From the NCBI GenBank assembly GCA_029259945.1, contig JAJDEF010000037.1, forward strand, positions 1 to 64,000: DNA of 64,000 nucleotides. Reading direction: 5' to 3'. Each line of letters starts with the position of its first letter. Position 1 is the first letter of the stretch. The stretch is from Planctomycetota bacterium. Lineage in GTDB: Bacteria; Planctomycetota; Planctomycetia; Pirellulales; Lacipirellulaceae. The position numbers and the translations under genes are program-made. The notes beneath the pieces are model-generated. The model did not search any database and had not been told where the DNA came from. It worked only from the letters and a program-made list of their open reading frames with translations. This document shows, piece by piece, positions 36,940 through 46,147 of the stretch.

Positions 36940-37554
36940 TTGACCTTCTCCCGCAGCATCCGTCTTTCACTGATAGCACGGCAAGCCGCCGGCCAGAAAC
37001 CGGCTGCATGCACGACCGACGACCCCAAGACCACGAGCAGGTCAGACCCAGCAGTGAATCCGGTACTTGAAGAGCACCTGGACGCGGTTTTTCGGTATGC
37101 CCTGCGATTGACCAAAAACCATTCACAGGCAGAAGACCTCACCCAAGACACGATGCTACGCGCGTGGCGCAAAATGTCGGCCTTGCGCGAACCCCAGGCA
37201 GCCAAAGTTTGGCTCTTGCGGATTGCGACCAACCTGTGGACCGATCAGTTACGCCGCAAAAAAAAACAACCTCTCCTGCTAATCGACCCACCGCCCGACC
37301 GACAACCGACCATCACGAAAAAACTTATCCACCAAGAAAATATCGCTGCAGCCTTAGCCGCGATGGACGAACTACCCGAACGGCAAAGACAAGTCATGCA
37401 CCTCATCACCGTCGAGCAACTTAACCAACAGGAAACCGCCGACGTGCTGGGCATCTGCCCCGCCGCCGTGAAAGCAAGCCTTTCGATGGCCCGTAAACAT
37501 CTTCGCAACCAGCTACAAGAGCTATACGAAGAAGTCTGTGGAGTGAAGCGATGA
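36940..37554 (+). CDS. ECF-type RNA polymerase sigma factor
   Basis: Sigma-70 family region 2 (HLDAVFRYALRLTKNHSQAEDLTQDTMLRAWRKM, core AEDLTQDTMLRAW) and region 4 (LPERQRQVMHLITVEQLNQQETADVLG, a helix-turn-helix) without region 3, as in ECF factors. The annotated start is TTG; a GTG at 37054 would remove 38 unconserved residues and may be the true start. It overlaps the next gene by four bases (ATGA), so the downstream protein is probably its regulator. The promoter it serves is not identified. Confidence 0.85.
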   Translation: MTFSRSIRLSLIARQAAGQKPAACTTDDPKTTSRSDPAVNPVLEEHLDAVFRYALRLTKNHSQAEDLTQDTMLRAWRKMSALREPQAAKVWLLRIATNLWTDQLRRKKKQPLLLIDPPPDRQPTITKKLIHQENIAAALAAMDELPERQRQVMHLITVEQLNQQETADVLGICPAAVKASLSMARKHLRNQLQELYEEVCGVKR

Positions 37555-37985
37555 ACGACCAGCAATTGAACCCAGCAGAAGACCAATTCGATCAGTGGAT
37601 CGACGGGCTCCTGGTCTCCGAAGAAGCGATACCCACGGTTCCCACATCGGTGCGCAGTCGCGTGCAACTTGCGCTTCGCCGCAAGCAGCGAAACATGTGG
37701 GCACTGCGTGGCTTAGTCAGCGCTGCCGTACTAGGCGCAGTGCTGCTTTTACCAAAAATCGAGCCCTTGAAGACCGCCCCCAAATTCGCCGCACTGCCTA
37801 CAGCGACCACAACCATCCAACCGATTGCCACTTTTGTCGGCTCGGGAGATACGATTGTCATCCCCATCGTCAGCCCACACCCCGAAGTCACTATCGTCCA
37901 AGTCTATCCCACCACCAGCGCGCTGCAGCGCTGGCGTCAAAAAAACCCTTTCACTCTTACACGAACCTCGCCTAAAGGAAGCTAA
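37551..37985 (+). CDS. Single-pass membrane protein, likely anti-sigma factor of the adjacent ECF sigma
   Basis: A 144-residue protein: cytosolic N-terminus of about 50 residues with acidic and then Arg/Lys-rich parts, one membrane helix (about 54-68: LVSAAVLGAVLLL), and a short extracytoplasmic tail. No zinc-binding HxxxCxxC motif is seen. The assignment rests on position and topology only. Start overlaps the sigma factor stop. Confidence 0.6.
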   Translation: MNDQQLNPAEDQFDQWIDGLLVSEEAIPTVPTSVRSRVQLALRRKQRNMWALRGLVSAAVLGAVLLLPKIEPLKTAPKFAALPTATTTIQPIATFVGSGDTIVIPIVSPHPEVTIVQVYPTTSALQRWRQKNPFTLTRTSPKGS

Positions 37986-37987
37986 CC

Positions 37988-38956
37988 ATGAATCCCCGAA
38001 TGAAAACGTACGCGACGGCCACCGCTCTGCTGCTGGCAGTAGCCCTATTCGCTCAACCCACACAAGCTCAAGACGATCAAGCACAAGAGCAGCACCAATT
38101 TCAAAAGAAGATCAGCCATCTTCAACAGCAGCTTCGAGAAGCACATAAGCAGCTACGCTCGTTTCACGAAAAGTTTGAAGCAGAGCGTCGCAAGCATTTG
38201 CCTCCGCTAGAAAACGGTTTGTTGCAAGTATTCCAACTCCGTGAGATTGATCCAGTCGAAGTGGCCGAAATTTTGAACGAACTGCTCGGCCCCGCACAAC
38301 TGCGGATGGCACCCGACTCCGAACATAGTCGCCTGCTGGTCTATGCTCGCCAAAAAATACTGGACGAGATTAGCGCGCTTATTCAACAGTTTGATGTCCC
38401 CGAAGATCCAAATAGTTCGCAAGCCAAAGACGACAAGTACCTTGCCGAATCACTCATGGTGCGCATCTTCTGGCTATCCGACGGGGCGACTTATCCCGAC
38501 GCCCAACCAGCCAACAACTTTCTGCCCAACTCGGTAACCGAGGCCCTAAAACACGTAGGCATCGCGGCCCCATTTCTCGTGCTACAAAGCAACACTTCGA
38601 TTGCCCTGAATGAAGATGGTGCAGCCAGTTTTCATGTCCATGATCTGCCCGTCAATGTCTTCAACGATCGGTTACGGTTCAGCGCCGAGGGTGAAGTCCA
38701 TGCCGTGGATACGAATCAGATACGCTTAAGGATGGAAACTGCCACTGAGCGCACTGTTGGCAACGAACCCATTGCAGAAAACCATATCGGTGGTTCGATG
38801 GTTGCCCCATTAAATCACTTTATGGTACTAGGAACCACCAACTATGCGGCACCAACTTCCCATGAAGGGGTGACCAGCAAAAGCACCGACGCAACTTCGC
38901 GATTCGCCTTTGTTGTACAAGTCATCGAAGCAAAAAGCTTTACACCGGACGAATGA
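37988..38956 (+). CDS. Exported protein with coiled coil and secretin-N-like segment
   Basis: A 322-residue protein with a signal peptide (about 1-27), a Gln- and Glu-rich coiled coil (30-70), and the stretch LLQVFQLREIDPVEVAEILNEL...SRLLVYARQKILDEISALIQQFDVP (only cores quoted), which resembles the N1/secretin N domain of type II and III secretion ring proteins. There is no secretin pore domain. It ends the operon with the sigma factor and its partner, two bases after the latter, with AAAGGAAG as ribosome site. Possibly a periplasmic structural or sensor part; function unproven. Confidence 0.6.
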   Translation: MNPRMKTYATATALLLAVALFAQPTQAQDDQAQEQHQFQKKISHLQQQLREAHKQLRSFHEKFEAERRKHLPPLENGLLQVFQLREIDPVEVAEILNELLGPAQLRMAPDSEHSRLLVYARQKILDEISALIQQFDVPEDPNSSQAKDDKYLAESLMVRIFWLSDGATYPDAQPANNFLPNSVTEALKHVGIAAPFLVLQSNTSIALNEDGAASFHVHDLPVNVFNDRLRFSAEGEVHAVDTNQIRLRMETATERTVGNEPIAENHIGGSMVAPLNHFMVLGTTNYAAPTSHEGVTSKSTDATSRFAFVVQVIEAKSFTPDE

Positions 38957-38974
38957 TTGTAGAGCTGCACCAAC

Positions 38975-39016
38975 GAAAAAGCCGCGACTCACCCGAGTCG
39001 CGGCTTTTCGTTTTTC
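38975..39016. terminator. Bidirectional intrinsic terminator between the sigma operon and clpC
   Basis: Perfect stem AAAAGCCGCGACTC / GAGTCGCGGCTTTT with a four-base loop near 38975-39010, A-rich on one side and T-rich on the other (CGTTTTTC). It can end both the plus-strand operon and the minus-strand clpC transcript, which converge here. Confidence 0.93.
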
Positions 39017-39033
39017 ATACTCTAGGACGAAGC

Positions 39034-41598
39034 TCAGGCGTCGCTATCGTCGGTAGATTCGCTTTCGTCGGTGCCTTCGGCGACCGCGCCGACGGGCTCG
39101 GGCTCGGCTTCTTTGGTCACTAGGCCTTCGAACTCAAGCTGTTTCTTTCCGCCAACCTTCTTCATGGTCACGCGAATCGTGTCTTTGCCGTTAAACTCGC
39201 CCTTGAGTAGTTCCTCGGCCAGCGGGTCTTCGACAAACGACTCGATGGCTCGACGCAAGGGACGAGCCCCGTAGTCGGTATTCGAACCCTTTTTGACCAA
39301 GAATTCCTTGGCGTCGTCCGAAAGCTCCAGCGTCAAGCCGCGATCCTGCAAGCGACCGTGGATTTTAGAAAGTTCCAAATCGACGACTTCCTTCAAGTCT
39401 TTTACCGTCAGGTGACGGAAGACAATGATATCGTTCACCCGGTTGATAAACTCGGGGCGGAAGACTTTTTCAATCTCATCGGTCACACGACTCTTCATGC
39501 TGTCGTACGAAGCGTCGTCGTCCGGCCGTTGAAAACCAAACGCCGCCTCGTTCTTAATCGCGTCCGCACCCGCATTGGTCGTCATGATGAGTATGACGTT
39601 GCGGAAGTCAACGTTGCGACCAAAGCTGTCGGTCAGCCGCCCTTCTTCCATCAACTGCAAAAGCATGTTGAAAACTTCGGGATGCGCTTTTTCGATTTCG
39701 TCGAGCAACACCACCGCATAAGGACGACGTCGAATCTGCTCAGTCAACTGGCCACCCTCTTCAAAACCGACATAACCGGGAGGCGCACCAATCAATCGAC
39801 TGACGTTGTGCTTCTCCATGTATTCGCTCATGTCAATTTGAATCAAAGCGTCTTGATCGCCAAACATAAACTCCGCAAGCGCCTTGGCAAGCAGCGTCTT
39901 ACCCACACCAGTCGGCCCGGCGAACACAAAACAACCGGTCGGCCGCTTCGGATCTTGCAAACCACTTCGACTACGTCGAACCGCTTTCGCAATCGCCTTG
40001 ATCGCTTCGTCCTGGCTAATCACACGCTCGTGGAGTTCGTCCTCCATCTTCATCAGTCGGAGCGTATCTTCGGTGGTCATTCGCGTGAGCGGAATACCGG
40101 TCATCTTCGAAACCACCTCGGCGATGACCTCTTCGTCCACCACGCCACCGTTCTCACGCGATTTCTCACGCCAATCTTTGGTAATCTGTTGCTTCTTTTT
40201 CTTGAGCTTGTCCGCCGAATCGCGAAGCGAAGCCGCTTTCTCGAAATCTTGGTTCGCGACCGCTTCTTCCTTCTCGCGGTTGAGCTGCTCGACTTCGTCG
40301 TCAATCTCTTTAAGATTGGGCGGCTTGCTCATCGTCTTCAGACGAACACGGGCGCCCGACTCGTCGATCACGTCGATCGCCTTATCAGGCAAGCAACGTC
40401 CGGTGATGTAGCGGTCAGACAACTCGACGGCAGCCTTGATCGCATCATCGGTAATTTGAACCCGATGGTGCTCCTCGTACCGATCTCGCAAGCCTTTCAA
40501 AATTGCCACCGTATCATCCGGCGTCGTCGGATCGACCATGACTTCTTGGAACCGGCGTGCCAACGCCGAATCCTTCTCGATGTATTTTCGATATTCGTCG
40601 AGCGTCGTGGCACCGATGCACTGAATCTCGCCACGCGCCAAGGCTGGCTTCAACACGTTCGAAGCATCGATGGCACCCTCTGCACCACCGGCACCGACCA
40701 ACGTGTGTAGCTCGTCGATGAACAAAATAGTGTTCTTCGCTCGACGCACTTCGTTCATCACGGCTTTGATGCGCTCTTCAAACTGGCCACGATACTTCGT
40801 GCCTGCGACCATCATCGCCAAATCCAAAACGACAATACGCCGATCCAGCAGCAACTCGGGCACTTCGCCATTGATCACCCGTTGAGCAAAACCTTCGACG
40901 ATCGCCGTTTTGCCAACGCCGGCTTCGCCCAGCAGTACGGGGTTGTTCTTGGTACGCCGACACAAAACTTGAATCGCTCGTTCGATCTCTTTCTCGCGGC
41001 CAATCACGGGATCGAGTTTGTCTTGTTTGGCCAACTCGGTCAGATCGCGACCAAAGCTATCGAGTGCCGGCGTCTTACTCTTGCTACTCTTGCGGCTTTC
41101 TCGCTCTTCGCCAATGTCGCCACCGCGACCGCCTCGAGCGGCTGTCTCTTCACCTTCTAGCCCGTGGCCAAGTAGATTGAGAACCTCTTCGCGAACTTCT
41201 TCAAGTTTTAAGCCCAGATTCATCAATACCTGAGCAGCAACGCCCTCTTGCTCTCGCAGCAGGCCGAGCAAAATGTGTTCGGTGCCCACATAGTTGTGAT
41301 TCAAGTGCCGAGCCTCTTCCATCGAGTACTCGATCACCTTCTTGGCTCGTGGCGTCTGTGGCAATTTGCCCATCGTGACCATGTCGGGTCCACTTTGGAC
41401 GAGCTTTTCTACCTCAAGACGGATTTTACGAAGGTCGACGTCGAGATTCTTCAGCACGTTGGCCGCGACACCGCTCCCTTCTTTAATCAGTCCCAAGAGC
41501 ACATGCTCGGTACCAATGTATTCGTGATTAAACCGCTGGGCCTCTTGATTCGCCAGCTGCATCACTTTGCGAGCTCGGTCGGTAAAACGTTCGTACAT
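39034..41598 (-). CDS. clpC: ATP-dependent Clp protease ATPase subunit ClpC
   Basis: Hsp100 unfoldase that feeds proteins to ClpP. About 854 residues: two N-terminal Clp repeats (FTDRARKVMQLA, HVLLGLIKEGSG, then NHNYVGTEHILLGLL), AAA1 with GEAGVGKTAIVEG, a middle domain with a UVR-like segment (REKEEAVANQDFEKAASLRD), AAA2 with GPTGVGKTLLAKA, and an acidic tail. ATG at 41598 (MYERFTD) is eight bases after GGAG; the ATG at 41604 would be only two bases away, so the second start is favoured. Confidence 0.97.
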   Translation of the reverse strand: MYERFTDRARKVMQLANQEAQRFNHEYIGTEHVLLGLIKEGSGVAANVLKNLDVDLRKIRLEVEKLVQSGPDMVTMGKLPQTPRAKKVIEYSMEEARHLNHNYVGTEHILLGLLREQEGVAAQVLMNLGLKLEEVREEVLNLLGHGLEGEETAARGGRGGDIGEERESRKSSKSKTPALDSFGRDLTELAKQDKLDPVIGREKEIERAIQVLCRRTKNNPVLLGEAGVGKTAIVEGFAQRVINGEVPELLLDRRIVVLDLAMMVAGTKYRGQFEERIKAVMNEVRRAKNTILFIDELHTLVGAGGAEGAIDASNVLKPALARGEIQCIGATTLDEYRKYIEKDSALARRFQEVMVDPTTPDDTVAILKGLRDRYEEHHRVQITDDAIKAAVELSDRYITGRCLPDKAIDVIDESGARVRLKTMSKPPNLKEIDDEVEQLNREKEEAVANQDFEKAASLRDSADKLKKKKQQITKDWREKSRENGGVVDEEVIAEVVSKMTGIPLTRMTTEDTLRLMKMEDELHERVISQDEAIKAIAKAVRRSRSGLQDPKRPTGCFVFAGPTGVGKTLLAKALAEFMFGDQDALIQIDMSEYMEKHNVSRLIGAPPGYVGFEEGGQLTEQIRRRPYAVVLLDEIEKAHPEVFNMLLQLMEEGRLTDSFGRNVDFRNVILIMTTNAGADAIKNEAAFGFQRPDDDASYDSMKSRVTDEIEKVFRPEFINRVNDIIVFRHLTVKDLKEVVDLELSKIHGRLQDRGLTLELSDDAKEFLVKKGSNTDYGARPLRRAIESFVEDPLAEELLKGEFNGKDTIRVTMKKVGGKKQLEFEGLVTKEAEPEPVGAVAEGTDESESTDDSDA

Positions 41599-41648
41599 GG
41601 CCATTCTCCGGTTGCGTGATTCGCTTGTCGACGGTTTGTCTGGGCGAG

Positions 41649-42290
41649 CTAGGCCGCCATTCGTCGGTCTGTCTCGTCAGTTGAAATATCTTCGTTGTGA
41701 ACTTGGTCTTGCTCCGGCGGAGCATCATGATTCTTTTTAATTGCTTTGCGTTCAGCTTCGATTTCGTATTGCCACGGGCTCGCAGCTTCGAGCCGCTCTA
41801 GGCGGTCAAGCTGACGAATGGCTTCTTCGTCGCGTCCTTGATGTCGCCACAAGGTGGCCAACATCAATCGGCTCTCCACATCGCGTGCATCCTGCTTGAG
41901 TAACAACAACAGCCTTTGCTCGGTAGCTACCCAGTCGCCCCGCAAATAGCATTGCTGCATTTCGCGAAACTTTTGGTCTCGTTCTTCTTCGCGCTGGTCG
42001 ACCGGCGAAATCTCGGACTGACCGTCTTCAGACGAATCAGCCCCATCGCGCCGGCGGTCAGCTCGGCTCTCCCACCATGCCAACATCCAAATCAACGCCA
42101 ACATGGCGTAGCCGCCCAACTGGACATTCACGGCCATCCAATCGCTGTAGACCAAAGTTGCCATGAGCAACGTGTTGGCCAACACCGTAAATCCTACCGC
42201 TACTGCCAGTCCTGCCCAAGACCCCCGAACCCACAACCGAGAAAGTCCCGGCCACAAGTACGCTGTCCAATGCATTTTAGGCGTCTGCAC
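41649..42290 (-). CDS. Membrane protein with TPR-like tail, function unknown
   Basis: A 213-residue protein: two or three membrane helices in the first 75 residues (LAVAVGFTVLANTLLMATLV, MLALIWMLAWW), a linker, then a helical tail (CYLRGDWVATEQRLLLLL, RLMLATLWRHQGRDEEAIRQLDRL) that looks like two TPR units, ending in an acidic stretch. No family recognised. It lies 51 bases upstream of clpC on the same strand and may share its transcript. Confidence 0.6.
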   Translation of the reverse strand: MQTPKMHWTAYLWPGLSRLWVRGSWAGLAVAVGFTVLANTLLMATLVYSDWMAVNVQLGGYAMLALIWMLAWWESRADRRRDGADSSEDGQSEISPVDQREEERDQKFREMQQCYLRGDWVATEQRLLLLLKQDARDVESRLMLATLWRHQGRDEEAIRQLDRLERLEAASPWQYEIEAERKAIKKNHDAPPEQDQVHNEDISTDETDRRMAA

Positions 42291-42703
42291 GATTGTTGTC
42301 CTTGCTCTCGCGCGAGGCCACGCTTCACACCCGCCGAAACGGGTGGGTAGAATAGCCTCGAAAGTCTAGCCCGTAGTACTGCAGAATCAAGGCAACTATC
42401 AACAGTGTCTGGATTTACGGCCACCGAAGCGGTTTTACCGCTCACCCTTACCAACGGCGAATAGGAGCCCCATACTACTTATCTGTCGCAACGGACATTA
42501 CCCACGTCAGGAGACGGCGAAGATAACGATATTGACGCCTTGGGGCGAGGTCGGATCGCGGGAAAAAGCTGAGAGCAAAAAAACAAAAACTGGCCAAAAA
42601 TGGCGACCTTTGCTTGCTGCTAGCAGCAGTATTGCACTCACCTTATTCACTTTACAGGTGAACTGCAAAGTCGCAATTGCACAAAACAAGCCTCAATAAA
42701 TTG

Positions 42704-42779
42704 AACCACAGAGGGCACAGAGAACACGGAGAAAGCTTATTTTCAGGCACTCTGTGTTGCTCTGTGTCCTCTGTGGTAA
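42704..42779. repeat. Inverted repeat of the CACAGAG family
   Basis: ACCACAGAGGGCACAGAGAACAC on the left pairs with GTGTTGCTCTGTGTCCTCTGTGGT on the right around a loop of roughly 30 bases. Such CACAGAGGACACAGAG repeats recur in the gaps of many bacterial genomes. The 523-base gap between the TPR-like gene and thiE also holds a TGCTAGCA motif at 42618. No TPP riboswitch was recognised. Confidence 0.85.
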
Positions 42780-42813
42780 ATCCTTTTGATACTTTTGCAG
42801 CACTTGGACTCCA

Positions 42814-43854
42814 ATGCACGATCCGTCACTCCGCATCCTCGACGCCTCAACGAACCGCGCGACCGAAGGCTTGCGTGTGGTCGAAGATTTTGCGCGGTTT
42901 GTGCTCGACGATGTCCACCTGACCCGACGCATCAAAAATCTTCGGCACGACCTGGCAACCGCCTGCTCTGCCCTGCCCCTGCTCGATCGTCACGCCGCCC
43001 GTGAGACCCAAGGCGACGTTGGCACCTCCATCACCACGGAGACCGAAGCCCAACGCAACAACACCTGGGACGTCTGCACGGCAAGTCTCGAACGCACCAA
43101 ACAATCGCTCCGCAGTCTCGAAGAATATAGCAAAGTCACCTCGCCAGAGATTTCCAGCCGTTTCGAGTCGCTCCGCTATCAGCTCTATACCCTTGAACGC
43201 TGTCTGGGAATCACTCTTACGAGTGCCGCCCGACTCGAAAATGTGAAACTCTGCGTACTCATCGAAGGCCAATCCAATGCAGAGCAATTCGCATCGCTAG
43301 TCACACAACTGGTCGAAGCGGGTGTGCCGATGATTCAGCTACGCGATAAAACTCTGGCCGATTGCGAGTTGCTGCAACGTGCCCGACAGCTACGCGAAAT
43401 GGTTCCGCGCCAGGATGGCGGGGCTCTATTGATGGTGAACGACCGCCCCGACATTGCCGCCTTGGCCGATGCCGACGGGGTGCATCTTGGTCAAAACGAG
43501 ATGAACGTCAAAGATGCCCGCACGATCCTCGGCCCACGCAAACTCATCGGCGTCTCGACCCATTCGCTTGAACAAGCCCACGCCGCGGTGCTCGACGGCG
43601 CCAACTACCTCGGCGCAGGCCCAACTTTCCCCTCTGCCACTAAAACATTTGACGATTTCCCCAGCCTCGACTTCCTCACCCAAATCACCCAAGAAATCCG
43701 CCTACCCACCTTCGCCATCGGAGGCATCACCGCCAACAACCTCCCCCAAGTACTAGCCACCGGAGTCACCAGGGTTGCAGTTAGCGGGGTGGTTGCGTCT
43801 TCGGATGATCCAGGGAGTACTGTGCAAGAACTACTAGAACTCCTGCCATCCTAA
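42814..43854 (+). CDS. thiE: Thiamine-phosphate synthase with N-terminal ThiD2 domain
   Basis: Joins HMP pyrophosphate and the thiazole phosphate to thiamine monophosphate. The C-terminal domain (about 150-345) is ThiE: MIQLRDK, DGVHLGQNEM, GVSTHS, GPTFPSATK and FAIGGI. The N-terminal 140 residues (ILDASTNRATEGLRVVEDFARFVLDD) match ThiD2, an alternative HMP-phosphate kinase fold fused to ThiE in cyanobacteria and planctomycetes, so one protein may do two successive steps. Start ATG at 42814. Confidence 0.88.
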   Translation: MHDPSLRILDASTNRATEGLRVVEDFARFVLDDVHLTRRIKNLRHDLATACSALPLLDRHAARETQGDVGTSITTETEAQRNNTWDVCTASLERTKQSLRSLEEYSKVTSPEISSRFESLRYQLYTLERCLGITLTSAARLENVKLCVLIEGQSNAEQFASLVTQLVEAGVPMIQLRDKTLADCELLQRARQLREMVPRQDGGALLMVNDRPDIAALADADGVHLGQNEMNVKDARTILGPRKLIGVSTHSLEQAHAAVLDGANYLGAGPTFPSATKTFDDFPSLDFLTQITQEIRLPTFAIGGITANNLPQVLATGVTRVAVSGVVASSDDPGSTVQELLELLPS

Positions 43855-43858
43855 CTGG

Positions 43859-44540
43859 GTGCCATGCTCCACGCTTGCGTGGGCATGTCATCACGCGACA
43901 ATTCAATAATGCTCACACCTCATCGAAAAACATGCAAGAGATACGACATCCCTGGTGAGCCACACTTCTTAACTTTCTCATGTTTCAAACGGTTGCCACT
44001 TTTGAATCGCGATCGGTCACGCGATTGGATGACCCAGGCAATCCGCCTAGCCAGATCCAAAGCTCCATTCGACCTCTGGGCTTATGTGATTATGCCCGAA
44101 CACGTGCATCTGATTTTGGTTCCTAGGGAGGATGCTCGTATCGCATCGATACTCACCACGATAAAACAATCCGTCTCTAAGCGAGCGTTGAACTGGCTAA
44201 AGAACAACTCGCCCGAATTCCTTCCTCAGATCGAGGATGTCCAGCCTAATGGCAAGAGGTCGTTTCGGTTTTGGCAACGAGGAGGTGGGTATGATCGCAA
44301 CTTGAGATCGGTACGGGACATTCACGAAAAGATTCGCTATGTTCATCAGAATCCAGTGACGCGAGAACTTGTTGAGCGGCCAAGTGATTGGGAGTGGTCG
44401 AGTGCGTCTGCATGGGAATCTAGCGGCGACTCCCCATTGCCGATTGATAGGAAATCTGTTCCAGTACTGACGAATCTTGATGCTGATATTGCGTCTGATT
44501 TGATGCAATAACATGCCCACGCAAGCGTGGAGCAGGGCAC
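43859..44540. mobile_element. REP-framed RAYT unit
   Basis: The transposase gene is bounded by 30-base inverted ends (43859-43888 and 44511-44540) that match at 29 of 30 positions. Each begins GTGCC and contains the palindrome CCACGCTTGCGTGG, i.e. a REP hairpin. The right end overlaps the last base of the transposase stop codon. Confidence 0.9.
43909..44511 (+). CDS. REP-associated tyrosine transposase (RAYT, Y1_Tnp)
   Basis: Single-strand DNA transposase-like enzyme of the Y1 family that acts on REP hairpins. Motifs: the HUH pair in YVIMPEHVHLILVP and, near the C-terminus, YVHQNPVTRELV, the family signature. The start is taken at 43909 (MLTPHRKTCKRYDIPGEPHFLTF), where similarity to the family begins; an ATG at 43864 lies inside the left REP. 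About 200 residues. The gene looks intact and lies between thiE and the GDP-mannose gene without disrupting either. Confidence 0.93.
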   Translation: MLTPHRKTCKRYDIPGEPHFLTFSCFKRLPLLNRDRSRDWMTQAIRLARSKAPFDLWAYVIMPEHVHLILVPREDARIASILTTIKQSVSKRALNWLKNNSPEFLPQIEDVQPNGKRSFRFWQRGGGYDRNLRSVRDIHEKIRYVHQNPVTRELVERPSDWEWSSASAWESSGDSPLPIDRKSVPVLTNLDADIASDLMQ

Positions 44541-44601
44541 CCAAAACTGGGGCATCACTAGTCCCTTCAACTTCCCCCTTCCCCTTTCCCCTTTCAAAAA
44601 A

Positions 44602-45684
44602 ATGCTACACGCAGTGATTATGGCCGGCGGAACCGGCACTCGATTTTGGCCGACTAGTCGGGCCGCGACGCCTAAACAGCTTCTCTCGCTGGTGGGCGAT
44701 TCGACCATGATTCGCCAAACGGTCGACCGGTTGGGCGACTTGGTCACGCCGGCGCAAACGCTTATTGTCACCAATCAGCGTTTGGTCGGCCCCATCTGCA
44801 AGCAATTGCCCGAGCTGCCTGCCACTTCGGTGGTCGGCGAACCTTGCAAACGCGACACGGCCCCCTGCATCGGTTTGGCTGCGCTGCTCGTGAGCCGCGA
44901 CGATGCAGACGCGACGATGGCGGTGATGCCAGCCGACCACGTCATTGTGGCTGCCGACAAATTTCAAGCTGCAATGCGTCAGGCGACAGCAATGGTCGAG
45001 AACCAACCCGACCAGATCGTGACCTTCGGCATCCGTCCCAACTACGCCGCCGAGATTTTTGGTTACATCCAACGCGGAGAGGAACTCGCCGTTCCTAACT
45101 CCGTCGCCCCCAGCTACACAGTAAAAGAGTTCCGCGAAAAGCCAAACGCCTCGACCGCTGCCGAGTACCTCGCCGCTGGCGACTACTACTGGAACTCGGG
45201 CATCTTTGTCTGGAAAGCAAAAACCATTCTCGACGCCCTCCGCGAACGTCAACCGGCTACGCTCGCCCATCTAGAAAAAATCGTTGCCGCCTGGGGTACC
45301 GACCAACAAGAGCAAGTCTTCACCAAAGAATTCACCGCCATCGAAGCCATCTCCATCGACTACGCCGTCATGGAGCACGCCACGAACGTCGCCGTCGTCG
45401 AGGCCCCTTACGACTGGGACGACCTGGGCGGCTGGCAATCGCTCGCCCGCCTTGCTGGCACCGACGACGACGGCAACACGATCCTCGGCAAACATCTTGG
45501 CCTCAACACCACCAGCACGATCGTCCGCTCTTCTGACGATCACCTCGTAGTGACTCTCGGCATGAAAGATTGCATTGTCGTCCACACACCAGACGCAACG
45601 CTGGTCGCCAATCGCAACGACGAAGAATCGATTCGAAAAATCGTCAAAGAACTCGAAGCCCGTGGCTGGGATGAGTGCCTTTAA
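44602..45684 (+). CDS. manC: Mannose-1-phosphate guanylyltransferase
   Basis: Makes GDP-mannose from mannose-1-phosphate and GTP. Signature AVIMAGGTGTRFWPTSRAATPKQLL-type N-terminus (core GGTGTRFWP), then VKEFREKPN, NSGIFVWKA and DWDDLGGWQSL, all typical of the ManC/RfbM pyrophosphorylase domain without the C-terminal isomerase domain. About 360 residues. The ATG at 44602 starts the conserved strand directly; 25 codons upstream are open and run into the REP. Confidence 0.93.
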   Translation: MLHAVIMAGGTGTRFWPTSRAATPKQLLSLVGDSTMIRQTVDRLGDLVTPAQTLIVTNQRLVGPICKQLPELPATSVVGEPCKRDTAPCIGLAALLVSRDDADATMAVMPADHVIVAADKFQAAMRQATAMVENQPDQIVTFGIRPNYAAEIFGYIQRGEELAVPNSVAPSYTVKEFREKPNASTAAEYLAAGDYYWNSGIFVWKAKTILDALRERQPATLAHLEKIVAAWGTDQQEQVFTKEFTAIEAISIDYAVMEHATNVAVVEAPYDWDDLGGWQSLARLAGTDDDGNTILGKHLGLNTTSTIVRSSDDHLVVTLGMKDCIVVHTPDATLVANRNDEESIRKIVKELEARGWDECL

Positions 45685-45803
45685 CTCAGAGTGCTAGCAC
45701 CGCACGTTGCAAACACTTATCTTGCTGCGATACCTCACCCGATGTTATAGATAGGCATCGCTGCTCAGAACCGAGTGGTCGTCTTGCACAAGGAAAGCAT
45801 GAG

Positions 45804-46016
45804 ATGAATGGATTCGCCGCTCTGTGTGCCTTTATTGCCGCATTCTCTCCGCCCATGGGAGAGATTCCGATCACTCCCACCCAAGGGATCGTCCAAACGG
45901 CAGACGAGCTCAACCATCTCCAAATGCAGGACCTGCGAATCGATGATTCACGCATTCATGGCGTCATCTACTTCGATGGCCCAATATTGAACCCGTCGCA
46001 CGGCATCCTGCGATAG
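45804..46016 (+). CDS. Possible small exported protein, unrecognised
   Basis: A 70-codon frame with ATG after AAGGAAAGC at about ten bases and a hydrophobic N-terminus (MNGFAALCAFIAAFSPP). No family recognised. An antisense frame of similar length exists nearby, so coding status is doubtful. The rest of the gap between the manC-like gene and lpxB shows a TGCTAGCA motif at 45692 and nothing else. Confidence 0.25.
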   Translation: MNGFAALCAFIAAFSPPMGEIPITPTQGIVQTADELNHLQMQDLRIDDSRIHGVIYFDGPILNPSHGILR

Positions 46017-46147
46017 TTGGCCTCTCGCCGCAAACATCTTCTGCAATGCGCAAGTCGTCTGCCTTGGCGCCAACTGAACTTTCGCGGCTTTCCCCAATTT
46101 GCCATACTTCGCCACAGTCAATTCCACGATCTTGTGAGGCGAGGCGG

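Noticed and set aside
39358..40710. Plus-strand frame of 450 codons
   Set aside because: Antisense to clpC; a by-product of the codon bias of the true gene.
42361..42813. TPP riboswitch before thiE
   Set aside because: The conserved CUGAGA...ACCUGA...GGGUGCC blocks are not all present.
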